From positions 170,151 to 234,150 of the forward strand of contig RPFO01000176.1 of assembly GCA_009746045.1 (NCBI GenBank): 64,000 bases of DNA. The letters run 5' to 3'. Of the stretch, positions 20,273 to 32,089 are shown piece after piece (the stretch's first letter is position 1; every line of letters begins with the position of its first letter). The notes beneath the pieces were generated by a model. That model was not told where the DNA came from. It searched no databases and saw nothing but the letters and a program-made list of their open reading frames with translations. The translations under genes were made by a program, and so were the position numbers. The DNA comes from Mesostigma viride (taxonomy: Eukaryota > Streptophyta > Mesostigmatophyceae > Mesostigmatales > Mesostigmataceae).

Positions 20273-20844
20273 GTAAGCCTCCTTGAGCATTCCTCTTGTC
20301 GGACCCTTGCATCCACGCCAAGCACACGCGAGCACAGATATCGTGAGAAGCCTTGTGGTACACTCTCGTGCTGCATGGGTGACCCACAGTGGCTGAGGCA
20401 AAGGACATGGTGTACTGCGTGGCACTCTTGCATGTCAGTTGAGTAACTTGTTGAGCAAGCTAACACATGTCTCGTTACACCAGGGAGCTGCTGTTCAGCT
20501 GCAATTCGGCACAGCGCGACCACCGTGTCATATTCACCAGCATATGCCGGGTGCTGTAAGACCGAAATTCATCAACGCAAATATTTGCTTGTCTAGCAGC
20601 GGACGCAAAGCAAAGGCCACTGCGTTAAATCCGGACATAAACATTGCGGCCCACATCGAGGATCCTTCTCGTTTGCCTTGTGGGACGTAAGTGTTCAACA
20701 TTGAGGGTAATGGCGATAAGTGGGTACTTACTGTTGCAGGTGTTGTCCGCTGTTGGATTGAGTTGCATGATGTTGACCCATTCCGTTGATGCCACTCGCG
20801 CTGTCACATTGAATAATGAATGCCTTGCTGCTGCCTGTCCACAG

Positions 20845-20916
20845 GTACCTCAGTTCTAACCGGCTTAGCGGCACCATCCCACATGAGCTGGGGTCTTTGG
20901 TCTCCGTCCGAATGTT
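20845..20916 (+). CDS. LRR exon (72 nt), LRR gene 1
   Basis: Encodes YLSSNRLSGTIPHELGSLVS and VRML. The 5' half matches exon 20201, while the 3' half matches exon 16872. This suggests recombination within the exon. Confidence 0.8.
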
Positions 20917-21483
20917 GTAAGCCTCCATGAGCATTCCTCTTTTCTCCCCCGTGCATCCACGCCAAGCACACGCGAGCACAGATATCGTGAGAAGCCTTGT
21001 GGTACACTCTCGCGCTGCATGGGTGACCCACAGTGCCTGAGGCAAAGGACATGGTGTACTGCGTGGCACCCTTGCATGTGATTTGAGTAACTTGTTGAGC
21101 GACCCAACGCATGTCTCGTTACACCAGGGGTTTGAGCGCTGCGATTCGGCACGGCGCGACCACTGTGTCATATTCACCAGCATATGCCGGGTGCTGTAAG
21201 ACCGAAAGTCATCAACGCAAATATTTGCTTGTCTAGCAGTGGACGCAAGGCATGGCCACTGCGTTAACTTGGGACATAAACATTGCGGCCCACATCGAGG
21301 ATCCTTCTCGTTTGCCTTGCGGGACGTAAGTGTTCAACATTGAGGGTAATTGCGATAAGTGGGTACTAACTGTTGCAGGTGTTGTCCGCTGTTGGATTGA
21401 GTTGCATGATGTTGACCCATTCCGTTGATGCCACTCGCGCTGTCACATTGAATAATGAATGCCTTGCTGCTGCCTGTCCACAG

Positions 21484-21555
21484 GTACCTGGATTCTAACC
21501 AGCTCAGCGGCACCATGCCGCACGAGCTGGGGTCTTTGGTCTCCGTCACAAACAT
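21484..21555 (+). CDS. LRR exon (72 nt), LRR gene 1
   Basis: Encodes YLDSNQLSGTMPHELGSLVS and VTNM between CTGTCCACAG and GTAAGCC. Met replaces Ile at one consensus site and the final Leu. Confidence 0.8.
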
Positions 21556-22119
21556 GTAAGCCTCCTCTCGTGTTGCTCTTGTCAGCCTCATGCATCCACG
21601 CCGAGCACACGCGAGCACAGATATCGTGAGAAGCCTTGTGATACACTCTCGTGCTGCATGGGTGACCCACAGCGCCTGAGGCAAAGGACACGGCGTACTG
21701 CGTGGCACTCTTGCATGTCAGTTGAGTAACTTGTTGAGCGACCCAACGCATGTCTCGTTACACCAGGGAGCCGCTGTTGCGCTGCAATTCGGCACAGCGC
21801 GACCACCTTGTCATATTCGCCAGCATATGCCGGGTGCTGTAAGACCGAAAGTCATCAACGCAAATATTTGCTTGTCTAGCAGTGGACGCATGGCATGGCC
21901 ACTGCGTTAACTTGGGACATAAACATTGCGGCCCACATCGAGGATCCTTCTCGTTTGCCTTGTGGGACGTAAGTGTTCAACATTGAGGGTAATGGCGATA
22001 AGTGGGTACTTACTGTTGCAGGTGTTGTCTTCTGTTGGATTGAGTTGCATGATGTTGACCCATTCCGTTGTTGCCACTCGCACTGTCACATGGAATGCCT
22101 TGCTGTTTCCTGCCCACAG

Positions 22120-22191
22120 TAACCTGGATTCTAACCAGCTCAGGGGCACGATCCCACCCGAGCTGGGGTCTTTGGTCTCCGTCCGTTACTT
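22120..22191 (+). CDS. LRR exon (72 nt), LRR gene 1, last of the tandem array
   Basis: Encodes NLDSNQLRGTIPPELGSLVS and VRYL between CTGCCCACAG and GTAAGCC. Ser of LSG is Arg. The intron that follows diverges after about 22400. Confidence 0.8.
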
Positions 22192-22479
22192 GTAAGCCTC
22201 CTTGAGCATTCCTCTTGTCGGACCCTTGCATCCACGCCAAGCACACGCGAGCACAGATATCGTGAGAAGCCTTGTGGTACACTCTCGTGCTGCATGGGTG
22301 ACCCACAGTGGCTGAGGCAAAGGACATGGCGTACTGCGTGGCCCTCTTGCATGTGATTTGAGTAACTTGTTGAGCGACCCAACGCATGTCTCGTTACACC
22401 AATCAGCCATTGTTGAGCTGTTCTGACATCGTAGGTCGAAATGTGACCTTGCTGTGTGGCATATTACGGGTAATCCTAT

Positions 22480-22680
22480 GGATAATTAACTGTAGGCCAT
22501 TAGAGTATCAAACCCTACCACGAGAAAGAATTTTATTACAGTGTTTTTGTGCTAGGCTTTATAGTGGAGCCTTGGCCGCACCATCCAACGCATTGTACAA
22601 ATCATCATCAAGTTGCATTTGTTGCCATGCTGGGGCCCATATACAACCTTGAGCTTTTCCTGCAGCAGATTCTACATGTG
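22480..22680. mobile_element. B-type terminal remnant of a YR element
   Basis: GGCCATTAGAGT, AGAAAGAATTTTATTACA, GTGCTAGGCTTTATA and CTTGAGCTTTTCCTGCAGCA match the B-type sequence at 28325-28520, and partly 8828-8870 and the B repeat of N1. No internal coding sequence accompanies it. Confidence 0.4.
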
Positions 22681-24174
22681 AGCCATAGTCAAAGCTCTAG
22701 TACTAAGTATATATGAATGGAGAAAAGTCCATGAACCTTATGGCCAGACGTGTTTGGTGTACTTGCTGACAGATACATAGCACACTGCAATAGCGCTGGC
22801 AGTAGTGTTGTATTGAGGTGCTAAGTTGGTAGCCTTGTAGGTGCTAAGTTTTGTTTACAACTCAGCTATGAGAGAGCCAAGAGCCGCTGATGGAGCTTTT
22901 TACATGCTATGCACCATACATGGCAAGTATGTGCGCAGCCAGATCCCAGATGAGCGTGCTGGTCAGTAATACATGTCCGTGGTATGTGCTCTATCCCCCA
23001 TTCTACTTGCTGAAATTTCTGCATTAGCACCGCCTGCCGGTCGCCTGCAAGGAACTTGCAGGTGAGTGCCCGAGGTGTCCGCGCTCACGTAGGAGAGGTT
23101 TACTAAGGCCCTGAAGGAAGCGCGCCCGTACCTCTGACCCGTATAAATCCTGAGTGCGCACTATCTGAGCATCAGACTCTTTCATATTATCTTAAAAGGC
23201 TTATTACCCTGTACCAGAGTCCCAACGGCCATCCTATCCTGCCACTCAGCGTCGGGCGGGACCAGGTGACTCTCCGGACGTCTAAAAAGCTCTTCGACAG
23301 AGTTTGGGTAGGCATGCGATTTACCGAATAAGGGTAGCAAGATCAGAAGTGATGCCTGCAGTAAGGGTAGTGAGGTAACAAGGGACCGACACAGCATCAG
23401 GCAACATCCACCTATAGTATTGCTGCCAAGACTCGGTGTCTTGAGACAGAAGGATTCCAACGGTGAAGAATTGTTGAGGGTAGATGTAAAATCTAACGTA
23501 GGAATATTAGCAAAGAGAGGTAGAGAAGGGGGATTAGGGGGGTGGGCAGGATCGTACCTACCCATAGGGTCACTTTCCTCTACAGACACAAAAGGTGCTA
23601 GGACCCCCAAGGTTGAGGGCTGGGGTACGTCTTAGGTAGGGGTTTAACTTAGACCACAGCCTCAGGTGACCATACATATGAGGAATAGTGTAGGCCTCAC
23701 GAAGAGAGGAATAAGCAACATTGACATTGTTCTTGCCATCTGGGGACATAGTAGTACTAAATCGCTATTTTTTTCTAACTCAGCGACTCAAGATGGCACC
23801 TGAGCCGCCTCTTAAGCCGCATCAGGGTAGGACCATCCAGCAGGGAGACACATCTGGAAGGCGGTAGGGCGACCAGCAGGACCTACGGGAGCATAGCTGC
23901 GGCCCATGGCAAGGGAGGGTGCAGCTTGGGTCTAAGGAGCAGGCGGGGCACGGGGGAAGACAGCAACTGGGTTGGGAGTATGCTTAAAGACCCATCCGGC
24001 GAAGCTCTAGATTGCTGCCGCGCCTCAAAGGTGAGAGATGCCCCAGAAGGAGAATGACGAACATTAATGGTAGGTGTAGAGGGTGACGCACCAACACGTT
24101 GGGAATCACCTTGAGGCGTCAAGTGTGTACCGTTTCTAAATAGTCACGACGTATTATTCATATGGGTGTCATTG
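22681..24174. other. Intron DNA, no confident gene
   Basis: A minus-strand frame at 23610-23182 (142 residues) and another at 24122-23883 (79 residues, Ser/Pro-rich) lie downstream, on the same strand, of the integrase-like fragment at 24175-24378. They may be decayed parts of the same retroelement. I recognise no domain in them. Confidence 0.35.
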
Positions 24175-24378
24175 TTAGCACCAGAAACACGTTGATTGTG
24201 GTGTTATGGCCACATGCCATTTCCTGGGCTTATAAGTAGGAGCATAGAACTGACATTGCTCACAGTGTTTACGTACGCGCCTGCAGCCCTGCCCCAGCCC
24301 ACGGCCCTCAATTTTGTTGGCTAGCCAGTCAGCAACAGCCTCATGGCCCATGGCTTTGTGCAACTGCTCTGTCAGCAC
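24175..24378 (-). pseudogene. Integrase zinc-binding (HHCC) fragment of an LTR retroelement
   Basis: The 67-residue frame contains LHKAMGHEAVADWL followed by VRKHCEQCQFYAP. This gives His-x5-His and Cys-x2-Cys in the order and approximate spacing of the N-terminal zinc-binding domain of retroelement integrases. No DDE core, RT or protease was found next to it. It is best called a relic; a spacing deviation in the first His pair keeps the call moderate. Confidence 0.5.
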
Positions 24379-24420
24379 TCATTGTGTTATTACATTTGGG
24401 AATGCGTGAGAATGTGCAAA

Positions 24421-24500
24421 AGGTTTTAAGATGTATAGCCTCTAGGTTTAATTTTTATCCGGCAATTACTGATTGCCGGACATCCTGTGTGCGCATGTGA
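24421..24500. mobile_element. Partial MITE (family M2)
   Basis: TTTTAAGATGTATAGCCTCTAG and TATCCGGCAATTACTGATTG match the arm of the foldback element at 24717-24845. Only one arm is present. Confidence 0.5.
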
Positions 24501-24716
24501 GGCGCAGGATCGAAACCTCGCGGGGACAGTGCCAAGCCGATAATTGAGATTTTTTATTAAGGCACTGCGGTATGCCGGCCGGCCTAACTAATTGCCGCTT
24601 GAGATAGATATTGAACCTACCCGGGATTTTAATATCGAGATTAGTATGTGATTCGATGCGGAGTTAGAACCCTACATAGAGAGCCGCCTAATATTTCGCT
24701 CAACGCACAAACGTTT

Positions 24717-24845
24717 TAAGTTGTATAGCCTCTAGCTACATAATACTTTTTATCGTACCTTTACTCATCGCCAGACATCCTGCGCTAGATGTCCGGCAAT
24801 TAGTCATTGTCGGATAAAAAGTAACAGCTAGAAGCTATACAACTC
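24717..24845. mobile_element. Foldback MITE (family M2)
   Basis: Inverted arms read AGTTGTATAGCCTCTAGCT on the left and AGTTGTATAGCTTCTAGCT on the opposite strand at the right. Each is followed by ACTTTTTATC, around a centre containing CCAGACATCCTGCGCTAGATG. It has no coding capacity. Confidence 0.7.
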
Positions 24846-24852
24846 TATTGGC

Positions 24853-25537
24853 ATGTGCCTGGCAACGTACTCACGCCGGGACCTCGAGAAGAAGGTAGCG
24901 GCTACGGACCTGCTGGCGAGCATGATGGATATTGACACCCAGCTGGGGGTGGTGGTGCACGCTCGTCTGCTGGACGCCCTGAACCTCCTCATCAAGCAGT
25001 GCCAGCAACAAGACCTGCAGCTGGACACACTGACCCTGGCGCTCGAGGACTGCAAGCAGACGATCCATGCAGAGTATGTAACCGGCCCAGACAAGTTCAA
25101 GGGCAGCCTATTTTCGCATCATCAACGGCGAGGTATTTCGCGACTGCAAAAGAGGAACACCCGGTGACATGCCAGACGGTACACGCGGCCACAGACGCGC
25201 AGGCTCGCTCCGTCACGGTGCCAAGTGTGACAGAGGAGTAGTTCCAGCGCCGTGTAAGTGCAGCGCGAGAGCGGGCTACCGCCACGGCCAACGTAGCGCT
25301 GCTTGATTTCAGGTACCGGTTCCCGCCAGACAACTTGCTCTCGGCGATGTCTGGGCCATGTCCATCCTGCAGCCAGGCTGGTGGAATGAGAAGTATCGCT
25401 CTGCCGCTGAGGTCCAGTCACACTTCGATGTCCTCAAGCGCAAGTTTGGGGTGCAGGCCACCATGGTCGACAGGCAGAAGGTGGCCCCCCTCATTTTCCC
25501 ATCCGACTTGGATGACCAGCTGGACTCTTTCATCGTC
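24853..25537 (+). pseudogene. hAT-like transposase relic, upstream part
   Basis: The frame 24853-25167 encodes a helical region (LEKKVAATDLLASMMDIDTQ, LLDALNLLIKQCQQQDLQLD) followed by YVTGPDKFKG. A second frame from 25358 encodes SILQPGWWNEKYRSAAEVQ and HFDVLKRKFGVQATMVDRQK. Together with the downstream 27393-27551 piece this resembles the C-terminal half of hAT-superfamily transposases. Frames are broken between 25090 and 25357, and the coding region is then interrupted by the 64-bp minisatellite. DDE residues could not be assigned, so the family call rests on the C-terminal dimerisation-like motif. Confidence 0.5.
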
Positions 25538-27392
25538 ATGATGAAGAGCAACGGCCGGGAGTACGTGATGTCAAGGGCGTTGCGGGCGGTTGACCTGCTG
25601 CATGATGAAGAGCAACAGCCGGGAGTACGTGATGTCAAGGGCGTTGTGGGCGGTTGACATGCTGCATGATGAAGAGCAACAGCCGGGAGTACGTGATGTC
25701 AAGGGCGTTGCGGGCGGTTGACCTGCTGCATGATGAAGAGCAACAGCCGGGAGTACTTGTTGTCAAGGGCGTTGTGGGCGGTTGACCTGCTGCATGATGA
25801 AGAGCAACAGCCGGGAGTACGTGATGTCAAGGGCGATGCGGGCGGTTGACCTGCTGCATGATGAAGAGCAACAGCCGGGAGTACGTGATGTCAAGGGCGT
25901 TGCGGGCGGTTGACCTGCTGCATGATGAAGAGCAACAGCCGGGAGTACGTGATGTCAAGGGCGTTGCGGGCGGTTGACCTGCTGCATGATGAAGAGCAAC
26001 AGCCGGGAGTACGTGATGTCAAGGGCGTTGTGGGCGGTTGACCTGCTGCATGATGAAGAGCAACAGCCGGGAGTACGTGACGTCAAGGGCGTTGCGGGCG
26101 GTTGACCTGCTGCATGATGAAGAGCAACAGCCGGGAGTACGTCATGTCAAGGGTGTTGCGGGCGGTTGACCTGCTGCATGATGAAGAGCAACAGCCGGGA
26201 GTACGTGATGTCAAGGGTGTTGCGGGCGGTTGACCTGCTGCATGATGAAGAGCAACAGCCGGGAGTACGTGATGTCAAGGGCGTTGTGGGCGGTTGACCT
26301 GCTGCATGATGAAGAGCAACAGCCGGGAGTACGTGATGTCAAGGGCGTTGCGGGCGGTTGACCTGCTGCATGATGAAGAGCAACAGCCGGGAGTACGTGA
26401 TGTCAAGGGCGTTGTGGGCGGTTGACCTGCTGCATGATGAAGAGCAACAGCCGGGAGTACGTGATGTCAAGGGCGTTGTGGGCGGTTGACCTGCTGCATG
26501 ATGAAGAGCAACAGCCGGGAGTACGTGACGTCAAGGGCGTTGCGGGCGGTTGACCTGCTGCATGATGAAGAGCAACAGCCGGGAGTACGTGATGTCAAGG
26601 GTGTTGCGGGCGGTTGACCTGCTGCATGATGAAGAGCAACAGCCGGGAGTACGTGATGTCAAGGGCGATGCGGGCGGTTGACCTGCTGCATGATGAAGAG
26701 CAACAGCCGGGAGTACGTGATGTCAAGGGCGTTGTGGGCGGTTGACCTGCTGCATGATGAAGAGCAACAGCCGGGAGTACGTGATGTCAAGGGCGTTGCG
26801 GGCGGTTGACCTGCTGCATGATGAAGAGCAACAGCCGGGAGTACGTGATGTCAAGGGCGTTGTGGGCGGTTGACCTGCTGCATGATGAAGAGCAACAGCC
26901 GGGAGTACGTGATGTCAAGGGCGTTGTGGGCGGTTGACCTGCTGCATGATGAAGAGCAACAGCCTGGAGTACGTCATGTCAAGGGCGTTGTGGGCGGTTG
27001 ACCTGCTGCATGATGAAGAGCAACAGCCGGGAGTACGTGATGTCAAGGGCGTTGCGGGCGGTTGACCTGCTGCATGATGAAGAGCAACAGCCGGGAGTAC
27101 GTCATGTCAAGGGCGTTGTGGGCGGTTGACCTGCTGCATGATGAAGAGCAACAGCCGGGAGTACGTGATGTCAAGGGCGTTGCGGGCGGTTGACCTGCTG
27201 CATGATGAAGAGCAACAGCCGGGAGTACTTGATGTCAAGGGCGTTGCGGGCGGTTGACCTGCTGCATGATGAAGAGCAACAGCCGGGAGTACGTGATGTC
27301 AAGGGCGTTGTGGGCGGTTGACCTGCTGCATGATGAAGAGCAACAGCCGGGAGTACTTGATGTCAAGGGTGTTGCGGGCGGTTGACCTGCTG
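25538..27392 (+). repeat. 64-bp minisatellite, 29 copies
   Basis: ATGATGAAGAGCAACAGCC recurs every 64 bases from 25538 to 27330 without a gap in the register (28 steps of 64). Units differ by a few substitutions (GTGATG/GTCATG/TTGATG; GTTGCG/GTTGTG/GATGCG). The unit is a piece of the transposase coding sequence (MMKSNSREYVMSRALRAVDL). Because 64 is not divisible by 3, each added copy shifts the frame. Confidence 0.95.
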
Positions 27393-27551
27393 ACCAACCC
27401 CCTCAGTAAGGAGTACATGGGGACGCATCTCAAGCTGGCGGATCTGATGTTGCTTCTTTCCCTCACCAGTGTGGAGAACGAGCGCTGGTTCAGTGACATC
27501 AACTATGGATATGAAGCGATATCTGTAATCGCCTCTTGGAGCGCCCTCTGA
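27393..27551 (+). pseudogene. hAT-like transposase relic, C-terminal dimerisation region
   Basis: Downstream of the last repeat the frame reads LADLMLLLSLTSVENERWFS, then DINY. This resembles the hAT C-terminal dimerisation motif, in which a hydrophobic stretch precedes (S/N)xExxFS. The frame matches the last unit of the minisatellite. It ends at 27551, and no intact N-terminus (BED finger) was seen. Confidence 0.55.
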
Positions 27552-28139
27552 ATGTGGCTGTATGCATTTTTGCGTGCAAGGCGGACTTCAAGGACATGCC
27601 CATTCAAGCAGCACATAACATGTGGCGTGGGGACAAGGGCCGCCGTGGCACCAGCAGTGTCCTTGGGCCCTCACTCATAAGTATGTAGGGCCGCACCAAG
27701 CGGCCAATGGAGCGCGGTTGGTTCCCCTCAGTGGTTGGTCTATGTACTGCCTCTGCCGCCTGATAGGTTAGTTATTAAGTGGCATGTCATTAGGTTGCGG
27801 CCCTCATCAGTATTTTTTTTACGTCATTAGCATGTAAGGTCCTTTAGATACGTTCCATACTGTTGGGCCGGCCGGCACGTGTGACTTGTTGGGGCTAGCC
27901 AAGTGGGCACCGCTGGTGTGTCGCCTTCGGTAGTTTGTTTAACTGTGCACCACACAACGGATTGGTTTGCTAAGGCACTGGTGTGGCATATCAAATACAG
28001 CGGTCGCCCTCGTTAGTTTTCTGGTGGGGCACCAGGAGCATGTCTTAGCATGTGGCATGTATTGCTGTCGCGTTCGCGTGCCATATCATCCTGGGCCACT
28101 ACTTGGAATACCTGCACAGCACTAGTATGCTGATGTTTG
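27552..28139. other. No gene recognised
   Basis: Non-coding DNA after the transposase relic. No terminal inverted repeat that would mark the hAT element's end was identified. Confidence 0.4.
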
Positions 28140-29280
28140 GTCCAGAATGTGTGTAGAGTTGGGAACGAGACAGGGAAGGGGACAGCCCGATGCCCGGTCT
28201 TCGGTGGCCTGCGAGCCAGTAGCTGGAAAAACAAGGTTGGGTACAAGGTCGGGGACGCACGAGCACTGTCGCCACAAGAGAGGTAAAGCCTAATTCTCTT
28301 CTGTTGGCTTTTTCAAAGGATAAGCCTAATACATTTCTTGTTTTTGGTCCATTGGAGTTCCTTCCCACCAAGAGAAACATATATTTTACATTTTTGTGTG
28401 CTAGGCTTTATACGTACAGCCTATACCACACCTTCAAACTCAGTGCACATCATTATCAAGTTGGTTATTGTAGCACCATGCTGGGGGCACAGCATACTCA
28501 AACACAAGGTGTTGCCTCCCTACGTGGGTGGGGGCAGAGCTGAAAAGAGGCCTCCCTACGTCCCCTACACCACTCAAAGTACTAACTGACAATTACAGTT
28601 GCGCCACGCCTGATGGCTGGTGCAGGTACAAGTCTAGTGACGTACGTTAGAAGCTACCTAGGCCTGCACTTCGGAACCACACTCAGCGTCGGCACAAAAA
28701 GGCCGGCAGGTGCATTACCCTCGTGACAAGCGCTAGTCTTACGCTACCTACGGCAGGTCGGTCCCCTGAGAGCCCGTCCGCGTGTCACATATATAATGAG
28801 CGATGCTCAACAAATTATCCTTTGTTGGCTGTTCAAAGGATAAGCCTAATCCTCTCCAGCAAGCTGTCCGAACTGAGCCAGCTAAGGGTTGTTCTCTCAT
28901 TTAAAGGTGAAAATGAGAGGTTCGATCCTTCACGGCACCGCCACCTTCATGGCAGACAATCCTGCCAACCGATTTTTAATGAGATAATGCTTTATCATCA
29001 AAGCAACCAAAAGAACTTTCCATTCCAGTAAGATCAATGATAAATGACAAAGACGATGTCGAGTTGTAATGTTGCAATTATAAGAGCAGCTGTAAGGCAT
29101 TACGTAACGGGCTTAATGGTTGACACCACTGTAGGCCCCTTATGGCGCCAGTGCTCGTGCGTCCCCGACCTTGTATCCAACCTTGTTGTCCCAGCTACTG
29201 GCTTGCAGGCCACCGAAGACCGGGCATCGGGCTGTCCCCTTCTCTGTCTCGTTCCAAATATTACGCACATTCTAAACAAA
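28140..29280. repeat. Inverted repeat pair with about 135-bp arms
   Basis: The arm 28140-28275 (CAAGGTCGGGGACGCACGAG, CCCGATGCCCGGTCTTCGGT) is repeated in inverted orientation at 29145-29279. The arms are about 870 bp apart. The spacer contains the YR terminal remnant 28325-28812. This may be two inverted copies of one dispersed repeat rather than a transposon end pair. Confidence 0.65.
28325..28812 (-). mobile_element. Solo-type YR terminal remnant (A2-CCCA-B2)
   Basis: Read on the minus strand, an A-type block (28812-28548) reaches CTCTTTTCAGCTCTGCCCCC. A short CCCACCCAC tract and then a B-type block (28520-28325) follow. The A block matches 38985-39248 and 9033-9300. No internal region is present. 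Confidence 0.5.
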
Positions 29281-29299
29281 ACCAATACGTCGTCATTTC

Positions 29300-30140
29300 C
29301 GTCAATCCAATTTTATGGCATTTACTGCTGCATGCAACACATGGGGGCTTCTCCGGGCTGCTCACACTATTCCACCCCATGAAGATAACAAACTAGTTGT
29401 AAGGGAGAGAAACGAGCGAACTTAAGGACCTCGATGGTCGAGGCTCGTTCCCTTTTAGCTATTTCCAAAATGCTGATGACGCAAGCAAATCCCGCGCCAT
29501 AGCACCAGCTGTCAAGCCTGGCTACGTGCGCGCCAAACCATGTGCGCATTTCCCAGTAATACAGCAAATCGTATGTGCTGCCAATCCTGCCTGCTTGTCA
29601 CAACAAATTTCAGGCTAAATGGCGCGCTCAGGCTATTAGCGACATATGTGCGCACCAATCAAACCAGTCTACAGTTGCCAGAGAGGATCAGACGGCACAG
29701 TCATTATGTGATGATGACTGACCGTTGCGTACTTAATTGTATTTCTGTCTGACCCAGTCGCATGTGTCTATGATTTGATTTATTTGTTCAGGCCCCTTAA
29801 AATACGTGTATTTTGCTAAACTATCTCAATGGGTCTACGCATGCTTATTCTGACCTGCAAGCTAGCTGGAATTCTTGGTAAGGCTTGCAATGATATGGTT
29901 GTATATATGTTTTGGTCACATTTGGTTTGCCCATTGTTCTAGGGAAACAGCCCATAAACAGTGTCTTTTTCCATTTTTAGAAGGTCTCATACTGGGGGCT
30001 AATACCCCCCCCCCCCCTCCCCCCAAGTGGTTGGATTTTTTAAAGAAACCATATTTATGGTCCCCAATTATCTTTGCATTTTAATCACTTGCATAGGTGC
30101 GGTTTCCAGAAAAGTGCACTTTAGGACAGTCCATAGTTTT
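29300..30140. other. No gene recognised
   Basis: AT-rich DNA with short unsupported frames and a run of C at 30006-30021. Confidence 0.4.
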
Positions 30141-30149
30141 TGCCAAGGT

Positions 30150-30330
30150 ACCGGTTCCGGTATTCTCCCGGTAATTACCGGTGCCCCCCCGGCCGACCGG
30201 TAGGCTATATGCCAAGCAAGAAACCCCCCCAGGCCGACCGGTATGCTGTGTTCAGAGCAGGAACCCCCCCCCCCGTTCGACCGGTGTAAGCCATGGTGAC
30301 TTGTCCGGGTCGCCCTGGTCGACCGGGCAT
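30150..30330. repeat. Local C-run / CCGACCGGT repeats
   Basis: Runs of 7-12 C are each followed by a variant of CCGACCGGT (near 30190, 30225 and 30265). This is a short imperfect tandem structure with no coding frame. Confidence 0.5.
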
Positions 30331-31940
30331 CTTTAAATGCCAGCCGGGGTTCCCCCGTTTCCCCCTTAGACAGAACCGGTACTTATATACTGACTATAAC
30401 ACAATATCAATGTCGATTAGTAAATGTTGACTATTCCCGGCATTTACAAAAAGTTTGCACATCGCTGCCATGCTAACACCTCCAGGGAATGTAAACGCCG
30501 ACACATCAGAGCCCTGCTGAATGCCCGACAAAAAAACAGGGCGCCAGGGAATGAAATCTCGCGACGGTCCGATCGCAGCTTCAACATACCTTACTGATCA
30601 ACATAGTATTGCGTGACCGTCAGATGCAGTATTTAAAAAATAATCATGGACAACGGCTCGATTCCTCGTCAAGACTAGGCGATCAGTTTTGCAAGAACAT
30701 GGCTTGCTCGCATCTCACGTACAAATAATAACTGTGTGAGCACTGAGCTGCCTCAGTTGAGGGCTTGAGGCGTCAAGCTTCGAGGCTCTAGAGTTGAGTT
30801 GTATGGAGCCTGGGCTGGGGTTTGGGGTCACAACGTGCACTAGCCGCCAGTTGGCGGCTAGTGCTGTAACTGGACGTGGTAACTGCGATAGAGGAGGGGC
30901 TAAAGTTTCAACTTCAAACTGGGTACTTGCGTAAATCGATGCTCCGTACCCTAGTAACAAAAGGCGTGGCGCGGTGCAGCTTTGACCCTATAGTGAATGG
31001 GTCAGACTCGGCACTCAGCAGTCAGCAGCAGCCGGCAGGCAGCAAGTCCAGTCGGTCAATGCGTGGTGGACTTGCGGGTAACAAATGCGCTGCAACACAA
31101 CGCGAAGGTGTTGAGCCGCAAAACGAATTTAACGATCTATGAAGTTCATGTTGGTAGGGTGGGTCAACCCCGCCGTAGCAGGCGTACTCCGTGATCTCGA
31201 ATTAGCTATTTTTTGTTGTGTTCATGGCAGTTGAGCCAGCTGACTTTTTCATGCGTGTTTTCGAATCCTAGATTTTTTTATAGTGCGCTAGAGACGTAAA
31301 TCGCGACGAGGAAGAGAGAGCCCCCAATTCCCCCGGGCTTCAAATTCAAAGACCATTTCACACGAGGTGGTGGCATTTTAAAATTGGCCGGAAGTGCGAG
31401 CGGTCGGCGGGCTTTTGGCACGGTCGTTCCAGACGTCCAGGCACAGGCAGGCAGCGAGTTAGAAGGGGACGACACTGATAAGATGAATGTGGAGGTGGGT
31501 GCCGTAGAGGAGGGACGAATGAGTATGAGGGGTGACAAAGAACCTGGTCCTCGGTTTTAAAGAGGAACCCGGGTCTCCTTAGGTAGCTTTTCCAACTTCC
31601 AATGGCCTATGGGTGTAGGGTGCATGCAAATAGGCATCATGTACTCACTTAGTAGTCAGGCCACGCAATGTATGGGTGAGCCAATGTGAGGGCTCTACAC
31701 TGCCTACCGGCACTGCGTACTATGTTTTGTAACCTCCTATTGTTACCATGCACGCTTGTATGCATGCTTAGTTATCATCGTCGCGTGTCTTATTATGGCT
31801 GCGTATACCAAGGCTATGTGAATCAGGGCACAAGCAGCCCACTAGGGGCCTATGGCGAGGCTCCAGAATTTAGGATAAGTTATATACTGTATAAGAAATC
31901 CTACTGGGATGGTGTTTTTGTTTTTTTTATTTATTCGCCA
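30331..31940. other. No gene recognised
   Basis: Short frames only. GCCGCCAGTTGGCGGC at 30843-30858 is a small palindrome. Confidence 0.4.
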
Positions 31941-31991
31941 CCATCGGGGGGGGGCGGAGCCCCCCCCGCACCCCCCCCCACCCCCACCCCC

Positions 31992-32024
31992 CCCGGCCGA
32001 GGCCGCTTCGCGGCCTCGGCCGGG
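31992..32024. repeat. Perfect 15-bp GC hairpin, 3-nt loop
   Basis: CCCGGCCGAGGCCGC, loop TTC, then GCGGCCTCGGCCGGG, set within C-runs. It is very stable as RNA or single-stranded DNA. The role is unknown. Confidence 0.85.
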
Positions 32025-32089
32025 AACCCTACCGGAACTGCCGGTACCCCCCCAGCCCTTAGCAAAAACACTGGGACAGTCCCATCCCC

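Larger units (their letters stand above)
18056..22400 (+). repeat. Tandem array of LRR exon-intron units
   Basis: Seven 72-nt exons start at 18056, 18909, 19553, 20201, 20845, 21484 and 22120. After removal of the 206-bp MITE (and its 5-bp target copy), spacings are about 636-648 bp. Introns are nearly the same throughout; for example 19795-20215 and 20439-20859 look identical. This is tandem amplification of exon plus intron, probably by unequal crossing over. The symmetrical phase lets each unit add one LRR in frame. Confidence 0.85.

Noticed and set aside
25538-27392. CRISPR-like array (regular repeats of 64 bp)
   Set aside because: Units are contiguous without unique spacers, the sequence is part of a transposase gene, and the genome is eukaryotic.
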